64,000 nt of DNA from Herbaspirillum seropedicae (lineage in GTDB: Bacteria > Pseudomonadota > Gammaproteobacteria > Burkholderiales > Burkholderiaceae_D). The notes below the pieces were generated by a model, which saw only the letters and a program-made list of their open reading frames with translations, made no database searches and was not told the origin of the DNA. Each line of letters starts with the position of its first letter. Position 1 is the first letter of the stretch. Below, piece by piece: positions 34,352 to 44,000 of the stretch. The position numbers and the translations under genes were made by a program. The stretch is taken from NCBI RefSeq assembly GCF_001040945.1, contig NZ_CP011930.1, forward strand, positions 2,023,704-2,087,703, in the 5' to 3' direction.

Positions 34352-34873
34352 TTACAGGGGGCGCTTGTCGGAGGGGGATGCGCTATCGCAAGTCGGAGTG
34401 ATGTCGTAGCCGAGGTAGAAATACAGGTTGCGCAGCTTGTGCGGCCCATCATACAGATCGAGGTTGATCCCTTCGGAACCTGTGCAAGTCGTGATCTTGT
34501 AGCGCCTGCGCTGGGCAAGCACCGAGAAGGCATTCGCTGTTTGCGTTACCTGTTGGGCGTTGATGATCGCTATGCCTTGTTCCGTTTTTGCATGAGGCAG
34601 GATGCGTTTGCTGATGCGGTAATGCCTCACTCTCTGCTCCGCCATCACGAAATCGACTTCTGCGGCTTGCGTGAAATCGTAAGGTTTCAGCGTGTGGCAA
34701 GCTGATTGGCCATCAGAGGGGTCGGTGCAGAACATCACCGTGTGAATCGTGTTCAACGGGGCCGTCGTGTACAGGCTCAGACCATTTCTTTCTTGCCGGT
34801 AGAAGCCGATATCGATTTGCGCTTGCGCGAGAGGAGCGAGGGGCGCCAAGCAGATGAGCAGTGCTAGTTTCAT
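34352..34873 (-). CDS. secreted hypothetical protein, candidate immunity protein
   Basis: 173 residues with a clear type I signal peptide (MKLALLICLAPLAPLAQAQ) and three to five cysteines in the mature part (CTDP, ACHT, CTGS, PTCDS) that may form disulfides. I recognise no family. It begins 5 bases after the stop of the M15-like peptidase gene, and a periplasmic location is what an immunity protein against a peptidoglycan hydrolase would need. The DNA is AT-richer than the genome average here. Immunity function is an inference from position and export only. Confidence 0.65.
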   Translation of the reverse strand: MKLALLICLAPLAPLAQAQIDIGFYRQERNGLSLYTTAPLNTIHTVMFCTDPSDGQSACHTLKPYDFTQAAEVDFVMAEQRVRHYRISKRILPHAKTEQGIAIINAQQVTQTANAFSVLAQRRRYKITTCTGSEGINLDLYDGPHKLRNLYFYLGYDITPTCDSASPSDKRPL

Positions 34874-34878
34874 CGTTT

Positions 34879-35466
34879 TCAGGTTCCGTTATCGGACCAG
34901 TGGGGCGGATCGGAAATCAGCTTATGGCAACCGTAGGATGCGCCAATCCGATAGAGAACTGCATTGTCGGTGACTTCAACGGCCGCTGCAGATGCGTCAA
35001 GCATCGTCTTTCCAATGATCCCCGTGATCGTCATGTCGATGGCCGCACGCTCCGTATGTCGAGAAATCAAGGCGGGCGGATGAACGATGGTGTAGCTTCT
35101 GGCCATTTGCGCCGCTGCGTTTTTGGAGCTGCGATCGTCCCCATGATCCCACTCTATTTCCACTCCATTCATTGTTGGAACCCTATCGGGTGAAATCAGA
35201 CCCTTCGCTACCTTGACGCAATAATGCATCAGGTAGGCGCGTTCACGTGGTCGATACGTTGCAGAAATTCGCACGTTCGCTCCCGCGGTTGTCAACGCCG
35301 AGATGAAGCTTTCAATTGCTTGACGAAAGCTACTGTTCAGATCGCTTATACGATTGCTCCCGGGAAATCGTGTCACCCATTGCGGGCCACTCAATTCCGG
35401 CAGCGTATTAACAACGACAGGCGTCTGATTCGACGCAGGCGTTAGTAGGGTGTGGGTTGTCGTCAT
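34879..35466 (-). CDS. M15-like peptidoglycan peptidase, candidate type VI effector
   Basis: 195 residues with the zinc-ligand pattern of the M15/VanY D,D-carboxypeptidase fold: SxHxxxxAxD is SRHTERAAID with H137 and D144, and the third ligand is H189 in DPPHW. The substrate-loop ATYRPRER (about 69-76) sits as in VanY-like proteins. The usual glycine in the first motif is arginine (R140). There is no signal peptide, unlike housekeeping M15 enzymes, and it follows a PAAR-type carrier, so delivery by a type VI secretion system is inferred. The start is uncertain: an ATG at 35466 is used; it overlaps the 3' end of the upstream frame by 59 bases. Confidence 0.68.
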   Translation of the reverse strand: MTTTHTLLTPASNQTPVVVNTLPELSGPQWVTRFPGSNRISDLNSSFRQAIESFISALTTAGANVRISATYRPRERAYLMHYCVKVAKGLISPDRVPTMNGVEIEWDHGDDRSSKNAAAQMARSYTIVHPPALISRHTERAAIDMTITGIIGKTMLDASAAAVEVTDNAVLYRIGASYGCHKLISDPPHWSDNGT

Positions 35467-36010
35467 AAAAAGGGACCTCAATCTTGACTTTTTGCGCAGT
35501 GTCGGATGACACGGTTTCGGTCAGGCCGTGTTCATCTGTCAGACCAATGCAGGTTTTTCCGTCCGCCAGCGTAATGCGGTACTTGACGTTTGCCATGGGC
35601 TTGCCGCTTCGAGCATGTCGAACCGCAAAGCGCTGATCGTAGAGAGGGGCGGGGGAAAGGTAATTTCGCTGAGTGTCTTGACGGGACGTGGGTGCGTGGC
35701 GATGCTCGTCCTCGAATCCCATCCGGACATCGCTATGCAAGGCTTTTAACTTGGGCGGTTTCGGGCATTTGCAAAGGCATAGGTCGCCATCGAGATTGAC
35801 TTACCGTCCATCGGGGCCTCTATGGGGACGAAATGGTTGAATGCATTGGGTGATTCCCCAGCTCTTGCACGAATTGCAGTAGACAGGGTCACCTTCGAAG
35901 CAAGCCAACTTGCCGCTATATCGAACAAGGGGGCTTTGTGCGCGTGGCTGAACTAGGCCGCCGCCAGGAGTAACCGTGTCTCCTTCTCGGATGAAGGCGC
36001 GCCAGAACAT
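35408..36010 (-). pseudogene. PAAR-domain/transthyretin-like carrier, broken by an in-frame TAA
   Basis: One reading frame of 201 codons (ATG 36010, stop 35408-35410) is interrupted only by a TAA at 35801-35803. The N-part is a PAAR spike domain: REGDTVTPGGG, VRYSGKLACFEGDPVYC, SCKSWGITQC. After the TAA the same frame continues VNLDGDLCLCKCPKPPKLKA, as expected for this PAAR type. It then enters a transthyretin-like effector-linker domain (GKPMANVKYRITLADGKTCIGLTDEHGLT). A CAA to TAA change would restore a Gln, so this is a nonsense mutation, not a frameshift. PAAR proteins sit on the VgrG tip and load effectors. Confidence 0.75.
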
Positions 36011-36012
36011 GC

Positions 36013-36153
36013 TTAGGATCCTGATGCCGGCGTACCATCCAATGGCGCCGTTCGGGTTGCGATGGACAGCTGCGGTTCAAGTTGGCGTGCGACTTCTGCT
36101 GGCAGCATGCCTCCCGAAAACAGCTTTCGTTCTGATAATGTCGTGTAGCTCAT
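36013..36153 (-). CDS. 46-aa hypothetical leader protein before the PAAR gene
   Basis: An ATG at 36153 with AAGGAG 9 bases upstream opens a frame of 46 codons ending TAA, 2 bases before the PAAR-gene ATG. The protein (MSYTTLSERKLFSGGMLPAE...) has no recognised domain. The good ribosome-binding site and tight spacing argue that it is real and translationally coupled to the PAAR gene. It could be the remains of a longer protein; I cannot tell. Confidence 0.5.
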   Translation of the reverse strand: MSYTTLSERKLFSGGMLPAEVARQLEPQLSIATRTAPLDGTPASGS

Positions 36154-36323
36154 CTGTTAGTCTCCTTGGGACATTTCATGAAGATGAAAGAGCAGCAAGC
36201 ATGCCAAACAACTTGGCTGATAAAACGTTGTCCGCCCGAATAGGCGGAGAAGCCCAAAGATGCTCTGACTTTTCCTAGGAGAAAATCGAGATGGAAAAGC
36301 TTGTAATTTTTTCGAAAAAATCT

Positions 36324-36352
36324 CTTGAAAACCCAAAAACGCATCCCTAGAT
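36324..36352 (+). promoter_or_regulatory. sigma32 heat-shock promoter of the Hsp20 gene
   Basis: A CTTGAAA -35 (36324-36330), a 14-base spacer and a CCCTAGAT -10 (36345-36352) fit the sigma32 consensus and mirror the htpG promoter, with the same 14-base spacer. Confidence 0.85.
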
Positions 36353-36360
36353 CGGTACCA

Positions 36361-36412
36361 GCAGATGCTTGATGTTGAGGTCTGCGACGAAAACATCGCT
36401 TAACTGAAAGGA
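36361..36412 (+). ncRNA. ROSE-like RNA thermometer in the Hsp20 leader
   Basis: The final hairpin (36396-36412) pairs TCGCTT with AAAGGA, i.e. the ROSE signature UYGCU against the AGGA Shine-Dalgarno with a bulged G, closing a 6-base loop. Upstream, GCAGA/TCTGC (36361-36385) and GATGTT/AACATC (36371-36397) form further stems, one of which competes with the final hairpin. ROSE elements control small heat-shock genes in many proteobacteria by melting at heat-shock temperature. The start codon is at 36420. Confidence 0.65.
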
Positions 36413-36419
36413 TATTTTT

Positions 36420-36872
36420 ATGCGTACTTTTGATCTCTCCCCCCTGTACCGTACTGCGATCGGCTTCGATCGCCTGGCCCAGATGTTCGACAACGCCCAG
36501 CGTGCTGATCAGCCCAGCTACCCGCCGTACAACATCGAACTGGTGGCCGAGGACAAATACCGGATCACCATGGCCGTCGCCGGTTTCGCCCGCAGCGAGA
36601 TCGACATCGAGACCGAGAATGAAACCCTGAAGATCACGGGCCGCAAGCAGAAGGAAGACAAGCAGGTCAACTTCCTGCATCGCGGCATCGCTGCCCGCGA
36701 TTTCGAACAGCGCTTCCAGCTGGCCAACCATATCAAGGTGGTCGGCGCCAACCTGGAAAACGGCCTGCTCAACATCGAGCTGGTCCGTGAGATTCCGGAA
36801 GCGCTCAAGCCGCGCAAGATCGAGATCGGCAGCCAGGACGACAACGTCCAGCGCCTCGAACGCGCCGCCTGA
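36420..36872 (+). CDS. Hsp20/IbpA-type small heat-shock protein
   Basis: 150 residues. A short N-terminal arm (MRTFDLSPLYRTAIGFDRLAQMFD) is typical of IbpA/IbpB class A proteins. The alpha-crystallin domain (about 35-130: YNIELVAEDKYRITMAVAGF, ETLKITGRK, ARDFEQRFQLANHIKV, LENGLLNIELV) precedes a C-terminal extension PRKIEIG with the I-x-I motif that drives oligomer assembly. It is an ATP-independent holdase for aggregating proteins. It is regulated by sigma32 and, probably, by the leader thermometer. Confidence 0.94.
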   Translation: MRTFDLSPLYRTAIGFDRLAQMFDNAQRADQPSYPPYNIELVAEDKYRITMAVAGFARSEIDIETENETLKITGRKQKEDKQVNFLHRGIAARDFEQRFQLANHIKVVGANLENGLLNIELVREIPEALKPRKIEIGSQDDNVQRLERAA

Positions 36873-36906
36873 TCGTCACCGTCCTGTCCGGCAGGAACAA
36901 GCAGCC

Positions 36907-36934
36907 AACCGCCCGTCTCACCGGGCGGTTTTTT
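36907..36934 (+). terminator. rho-independent terminator of the Hsp20 gene
   Basis: A perfect 9-bp stem AACCGCCCG/CGGGCGGTT with a six-base loop is followed by a T-tract, 34 bases after the stop codon. Confidence 0.9.
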
Positions 36935-37119
36935 GCATGGACGGCGGCAGTATTGATTGACGGCGCTTACGTGCTTGGTTACGTTATGGTTCTACTTTGT
37001 GTTTCGGCTCACGAACCGGGGCAAGTTGATCAGACCGCCTCGGAAGCTGCTCAAGAAAAGTTGGCATAATTGCAATATTCTGCGTATATTGTGATTGTGT
37101 CTGCCAAAGGGAGAAAAGC

Positions 37120-37488
37120 GTGAACGACCACCACTATCAGCACATCAATCCTGAACCCTTGCTAGAGGCCATGGGCGGCGATGCCACTGCCTGCCGCCAT
37201 ATGTTTGGCACCTTCGCCAAGAGCGCACCGGCCAACTTCGCAAGGCTGGAAGCGGCCATCCTGGCCGACGATGCAGCCCAGGTCAAACGTGAAGCCCATA
37301 GCCTCAAGAGCATGACCGCCCTGGTCGGCGCGGGTGTGTTGACCGAACTGCTCAAGAGCATCGAAGTGCAGTCGCGCGCCGAGCCGGCGCAAAGCGCCCA
37401 GCCGCGTCTGGCCGAGTTGCAGTCGCTGTTTGCGGCGACGGCGGCGGAAGTCCAGCATTACGTGGATCAGGTGGGCGTGGCACATTGA
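37120..37488 (+). CDS. stand-alone histidine phosphotransfer (HPt) protein
   Basis: 122 residues forming a four-helix HPt bundle. The phospho-accepting histidine is H60 in EAHSLKSM (the HxxKS/G signature), preceded by MFGTFAKSAPANFARLEAAI. HPt proteins relay phosphate between a hybrid sensor kinase and a response regulator; no such partners are in this window, so it is an orphan relay. The start is GTG at 37120, with AGGGAG 6 bases upstream. Confidence 0.9.
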   Translation: MNDHHYQHINPEPLLEAMGGDATACRHMFGTFAKSAPANFARLEAAILADDAAQVKREAHSLKSMTALVGAGVLTELLKSIEVQSRAEPAQSAQPRLAELQSLFAATAAEVQHYVDQVGVAH

Positions 37489-38075
37489 AGATCATTTGAG
37501 GCTCACTCATCCTCCCTCGCTGTCCCCGCGTTCGCGAAAACTGATTGACTCGAAAAATTTCGAGATTCATCTCGGAATGTCAGCTTCCCTCCCTTAAGTG
37601 TGAAAGAAGAAGTACACGCTGCCTTGTCCGAGTGAATTTTTGCTCGTATGCCTGTCCTTTGGGGTAATTGTCCCTTCATTCGTCAAAACCAATACTCCTC
37701 CCCACAAACAAGCCAGAACAATAATTCACGATGGGGGGGATACAGCGATGGCCGCCACTGCTTCCAGTGCGACGACCTCAGTCACGGCGCTCGCCGTGCG
37801 TCGTATCCGTCTGGGCATCCTGCCCGCTTTTGATCGTCTCGATATCCCCCTCTGTGTGGAGCGCGGTCCTGGCCGCAGTCCGGCTTGCTTGTCGGGAGGC
37901 GGCCAGCGGCGCTGGTCTCTCCTGAGTACGTTCATCCACTAAAACAAGCAATTGCGCCTGCGCCGCAGACTGATCGTGTCCTGATCGATCTGCGGCGAGG
38001 GGGTGCAGACGGAGCGGTCGGCGTAAAGCGAATTACGTAACCACAAAAGCTCCGTCAATCACAGGGAGAAAAAAC
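37489..38075. other. 587-base leader region before the giant acylated-type protein gene
   Basis: The region is AT-richer at 37540-37735 and likely contains the promoter of the giant gene. It holds a 6-bp hairpin CGAGAT-TC-ATCTCG (37561-37574), a G-run (37731-37739) and the giant's ribosome-binding site AGGGAGA (38063-38069). A 64-codon frame (37748-37942) is the only candidate gene. No terminator or regulator site could be assigned with confidence. Confidence 0.6.
37748..37942 (+). CDS. possible 64-aa hypothetical protein (weak)
   Basis: An ATG at 37748 with a GGGGGGA run about 8 bases upstream opens a 64-codon frame (MAATASSATTSVTALAVRRI...). No domain, signal peptide or family is recognisable, and the composition is compatible with chance in GC-rich DNA. 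It is listed only because of its ribosome-binding-like sequence and position before the giant gene. Confidence 0.2.
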   Translation: MAATASSATTSVTALAVRRIRLGILPAFDRLDIPLCVERGPGRSPACLSGGGQRRWSLLSTFIH

Positions 38076-41000
38076 ATGGGAAGTCGCCACGAATTCAGCG
38101 AAGATGTCGCCAATTTCCACTGGGGCACGGGTACCTGGACTGACCTCTTCTACCACGGTCATGGCACTATTTCGGTCGGCGCCAGCGCCTACCAATCCGA
38201 AGCCGTCAAGCTATGGTCCGATTACCGGGTCAGGTACATCGAGATGGGCTTCAGGGCCTGGGGCGTCTTCCTTTCGGGCTGCGCCGATTCGTCTTCCATC
38301 GATGTGTACGGTCTCGCATGGGTGGACCTGACTGTCACTGGCGGCAATCAGCACATTGACGCGGCTAGCCCGGGTACGGTCACAATACGTACAGCCGAGG
38401 GCGACGACACCATCGGCATTCATATGGGCGGGCGTCATACCGACTTAAAGGTCGGTGACGGCAGGGACGTCGTTCACCTCTCCTCTGGTTGGGACACCGA
38501 CCTCACCAAAGGGGACGGCTACCTGTGGCTGGACGGATCACACGAGCGCGCGGGATGGACCGCCGTCAACGCTGGCTTGCTGCACCAGGGCGGCCATTTC
38601 GAGTCGCGCAGCACCGGCAATACCATCCTGGTGAAACGCGCTGACGGCGCGGTCTTCGTTGACATCTATGGCGTGGGAAGCAACTACTACGCGGTCGATG
38701 CGGGTACTGGCAATCACACCATACGGGTCGCCAGTCCGGGCACCAACAAAGTCTTCACTGCCGACGGTGATGATGACGTTACCGTGGTCATGGGCGGCCG
38801 CTTCAGTGCCGTCGGCACCGGCAATGGCCAGGACAAGGTCAAATTTGTGAATGGCTGGGATGCCGTCGTCAACAAGGAACGGGGTAGTCTGCAATATTCA
38901 CAGATGTGTGACCTGGCTGGAAAACTGGAAGTCAACTCACACACGGCGAAGGTCTACGGCGATAGCACGTCCTATGGCTTTAGCTTGAGCATCGATAATC
39001 AGGACGATAGCGAGCCTTGGAAAGCAGGACGCTGGAAGGCCTATGCCGTGGGCTATGCCGACCTGACTGTCAATAGCCGCGCCTCGACCTGGTATGGCGA
39101 TGTGTACGGCGGCTCCAATGCCAAGGCCGACCTGGCCGGCCAGAACTCGCTGCGCATCCATGCGCTCATCGGCACCACCATCAACGACAACGGCGGCAAC
39201 AACTACCTGACCACTGGCGTACAGTACGGCGCCATCACCGTCTGGACCCTGGTGCAGCGCAATGCCTACGGCGCCACCACGATGGACCTGCTGGGCCAGA
39301 AGCTGGACGTGCACAACAACACCGGCGCGGGCAACCAGTTCCTGTTCAACAATGGCGGCGCGGTCACCAACCTCAGCTTCGGCCGCAGCGGCAATGGCGT
39401 CATCGATGGACAATACGGCAGCTCCTGGCTGCCATCCAATATCTCCATGGGCGAGAACTACAACTACGTCCTCAACGCCCGCGACAACGGCAGCAGCTAC
39501 AACTTTGGTGGGGACGGCAACTTCGTACTCGACCTGGTCAACCAGGGCCGGTACCGGTTCTACGCCGGCAATAACAATGCAGCCTTGCTGACCCACGGCA
39601 ACCTCAACGCCCTGGGCACCCGGGAGACAGTGGTGCACACCATGGCCTCGATGACCAAAGGCGCGGTGGCCTCGCTGGGGTACGGCTCGACGCTGGTGAT
39701 CCACGTGCCGTTCGCGCTGCCGCACGACGCCCAGCTCTTGCTCTACAAGGACCAGGACATGGGCCGGCCCATGCTGGACCTCTACCTGGTCTATCAGGAT
39801 GACAAGCACAAGACCGTGAGCCATCGCATCCAGACCTCGATCTTCAACGCTGCACTGCCCGAGACGGTGCAGATCGATCTGGGCGGGCAGGGCAACCTGA
39901 TGCTCACCAACCTGGACAGCAATGTGGTGCGCCCCTTGCTGGGTACCGGCGCCAAGGCGGTCTTCAAGTTCATCACCAACCAGCACGGCAGCGGCACTGA
40001 CGCCTTCGTCGCCGACGGCGAGCAGGCCTCGCTGCCATCGAGCCTGGTCCAGATGATGGGCGCCAAGAGCCTGCTGACGCTGCCGGGCCTGACCAACAAC
40101 GGCGGGATCTCCAATGGCAACTTCAATCGCGGCCTGGTCGATTTCACCAGTGATTATCGCTTGAGCGACAATCCCACCGACTTCAATAGCGTGGGCTCAG
40201 CGACCTTGACCACGCTGGCCCCGGACTGGGGCTTCGCCACCCGCAACGGCCCCAATGGCGCCGGCAGCAAGTTCCTGCTGGTCGATGGTGCAAGCGACGC
40301 CAGCAAGGCCTTCTGGCGCAGCGATGTCGCCGGCCTGGTCGCCGGCGACACCTACACGCTCAACTTCAGCATGATCAATGGCAACGGGGCCGCGCCTGCG
40401 CGGGTGCAGCTCTACGTCAACGGCGTGGCGACTCAGGCTTTCGTCACCTCCAAGGGTAGCGAGGGTTGGGTCAATCGCAGCATTGCCTTCAAGGTGCCGC
40501 AGGGTAGCAACCCGGTCCGTCTCGAGCTCAAGGACCTGGAGACGGCCACCGGTTCCAATGACTTCGGCTTTGCCAATGTGGCGCTTACGCATCTCGATCA
40601 TGCCGCGTTCTCCCCTAGCAAACACAATCTCGGTCTGGCCGATTTCTCCAGCGGTTACAGCCTTAGCAACGATCTGGCCACCTTCGGTGGCGGGGGGACG
40701 GCGATCGTGACCACGCTGGCCCCGGAATGGGGCTTCATTACCCGCAACGGCCCTGATGGCGCCGGCAGCAAGTTCATGGTGGTCGATGGTGCGACCGACG
40801 CTAGCAAGGCCTTCTGGCGCAGCGATGTCTCCGGCCTGGTGGCTGGAGAGAAGTGCACGCTCGATTTCAGCATCATCAATAGCGGCGACCCTGCTCCCGC
40901 ACGCTTGCAGCTTTACGTCAATGGTGTGGCTACTGGGTCTTTTGTCACATCCTCGCGCAGCGAAGGTTGGGCCAATCGCAGTATTTCCTTCGTGGCGCCG

Positions 41001-44000
41001 CAGGGTAGCGGCCCGGTTCGCCTTGAGCTCAAGGACCTTGAGACGGTCGCTGCTTACAATGACTTCGGCTTTGCCAATGTGACGCTGACGTCGGCTACCA
41101 GCGTTTGGACAGATGCTGCGGTGACGGCGCCCACCATCACCGCGCCGATCGTGGTCAACGATTTCTCCACCGATTACCGCCTGACCAGCGATCCGACCAA
41201 ATTCGACGGCGCCGGGTCGGTGACCCAGACCACGCTGGCGCCGGACTGGGGCTTTGCAACGCGTACCGGTCCTACTGGTCCGGGCAGCAAGTTCTTGCTG
41301 GTCGATGGGGACTCCCTCGCTAGCAAGGTCTTCTGGCGCAGCGATGTGAGCGGCCTGACGGCCGGCGACAACTACACCATCCACCTCAGCCTGCTCAATG
41401 GCAAAGGCAGCGCTCCGGCGCGCTTGCAGCTCTACGTCAATGGCGTGGCCCAGAGCGATGTCGTGAGCTCCAAGGGCAGTGAAGCCTGGGCTGATCGCAG
41501 CATTTCCTTCCAGGTCCCATGGGATAGCACCAAGGTCCGCCTGGAATTCAAGGACCTGGAGACGGCCAGCGACTCCAATGATTTTGGCTTTGGCAACGTC
41601 TATCTGACCCACGATGCGGCTTCTGCCTCCCGGTCCACACGCACGGTCACCGATTTCTCCACGGATTACCAGCGCGCTTCCGATGCCTCTCCGATTTCTG
41701 GGGCGGGCCAGATCTACGAAACCCGCAACATGCCTTCCTACTGGAAGATGACCAGCAGCGTCGGTCCTACCGGCCCCGGTAGCAAGTTCATTCAGGTCGA
41801 TGGCGCCAGCGACCCCAGCAAGGCCTTCTGGCGTCACTATTTCGACGATCTGGCGCCCAACCAGCTCCACACCGTGCAGTTCAGCGTCATCAACGGCGGC
41901 AACGGTACCCTGGCGCGGGTGCAGTTGTATGTCAACGGCGTAGCCATGGGCGATCCGCTCGCGCCTGAGGCCAGCCAGGGCTGGGTCACTGGCAGCCTGA
42001 CTTTCCGTACGCCGGCCAGCGGCCCGGTGCGCCTGGAATTCAAGGACCTGGAGACGGCGGGCGGGGCCAACGATTTCTGCTTCGGCAATGTGACCCTACA
42101 GAGCAATCCGGCTGTCTCGTCTGATGCCGCCAGCGCCGCACCCACGGCGCCGGTGCTGGCGTCTGCGCCAGCTTTCACCCGCAATGTCAGCGACTTTTCC
42201 ACGGATTATCAGCGCGCCTCTGCTTCCTCTTCGATCACGCGGGTAGGCGAGGTCTACGAGATCACCAACATGCCCTCCTACTGGAAGATGGCCAGCCAGG
42301 AGGGGCCCGCCGGACCCGGCAGCAAGTTCCTCCAGATCGATGGCGGCGGTGACGCCAGCAAGGCCTTCTGGCGCCATTCCTTCAACGACCTGTCCCCGCA
42401 TGAGATGCACACCGTGCAGTTCAGCGTGATCAATGGCGGCGATGGCGCGCTGGCGCGGGTTACGCTGTACGTCAATGGCGTGGCCACTGGCGATCCGGTC
42501 AGTCCTCAGGCCAGCCAGGGCTGGGTTACCGGCAGCGTGTCGTTCCGTACACCCGACAGTGGCCCGGTGACCTTGGAGTTCAAGGATCTGGAGACGGCCA
42601 GCGCAGCCAATGATTTCTGCTTCGGCAATGTGGTGCTCTCGCACGGTGTCACCTCCATCGAAGGCGCGCTGCCATTGAGGGAAACCCCTACCGTCCAGGG
42701 TGTCGCCCAGGACTGGGTGCGTGATGTGCGGGTCCTGTATGCACAGACGCTCGGTGAAGTCGGCGAGCTGCGCACCCTGACGACCTACCAGAATTACCTG
42801 TTGGCTAACAATGTCTACGGCGTGACCCTGCTCAAGGATATCGATCCCGCCGCCATCGCCAGCCTGGCCCCGGAATTCTTCCGCCATGTGTCGATGGCCT
42901 TGCTGGCCGAGTGGGGCAAGACGGGCCGCCTGGCCAGCCTGACGCCAGCGCAGATCAACGCCTTGCCGGTCAATACCGCACTGGAAATGCTGTACCGGGG
43001 CAATGACCAGCAACTGGCGCATGACGTGGCTGATGCTTTCTATGAACGCATCGCCCACCGCATCGATACCTTGCTGCAGAGTGTCAGCTTGTCAGCGACG
43101 ACCATAGCGACGACCATAGCGACGACGGACCCCAAGGTGCTTGTTCAACTGGACGATAATCCGATCAAGCTCACCACGCTGATCGTGTGGCGCGACCAGG
43201 CTCGCGATTACGTGAACGCGGGCGTTGTAGCGCTCCGACGGGTTGTTGATCAGTACGATGCAGACATCGCCAGCCGCATTAAGGCCTTGCAGCAGAAACT
43301 CAACCCGCCGTCTGACTCGCCACTGACCGCGGAGATGCTTACCACCCAGGTGATCGCCCATCTGGACGAAGCCACCGTGCGCAGCCTCAGCAAGCTGTCT
43401 GTGTACAGTACGCTTTCCACGGACCAGCGCAATGCCATCACGGAGGCCGCGGCCCGCTTCGACAGCGCGCGCAAGGACAACGACCATCTGGCCGGCATAT
43501 TCTCGCTGGCCAATGGCATGCCCGGCCTGAGCACGGATGTGCTGGCGCAGATCAGCCCGGACATCAGCGATGTGGACCTCAAGAACATCCTCGACCTGAA
43601 GGTGCCGGCGTGGAAGATGTGGCAGTTCGCTTATCCCTACAACACGCTTTCGGGCTCCCGTGGTTTCTTCGCCCAGTGGATTGCCGACATGAAAGCCCAG
43701 CTGCCGACCGGCAACTGGGAAGCCGGTATGACCCAGATTCGGGATGCCCTCGGTCATTTGAACCCCGGTTCGACCCAGCAGCAAAAGTTGCTGCAGTCCT
43801 TTGAGGACCTCAATACGGCCCATGAGACCCTGAAGAACCAGCTCCAGAAGACCGAGAGCGCCACTTCGCTCTACCAGGCCGTGCGTTTCTATGCCTCGGT
43901 GTTCCGTCTGGTCGGTGCTGCCGGTACCTTGGGCAGGGACATCGAACAGGCGAGCGACCAGGACGCCCTGGCGCAGACGGCAGTCAAGCTGACCTCCAAC

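Noticed and set aside
35741..36010. Frameshift suspected between the PAAR N-part and the transthyretin-like part
   Set aside because: The two parts are in the same frame (270 bases apart, divisible by three) and the sequence between them continues the family pattern; only a TAA interrupts it.
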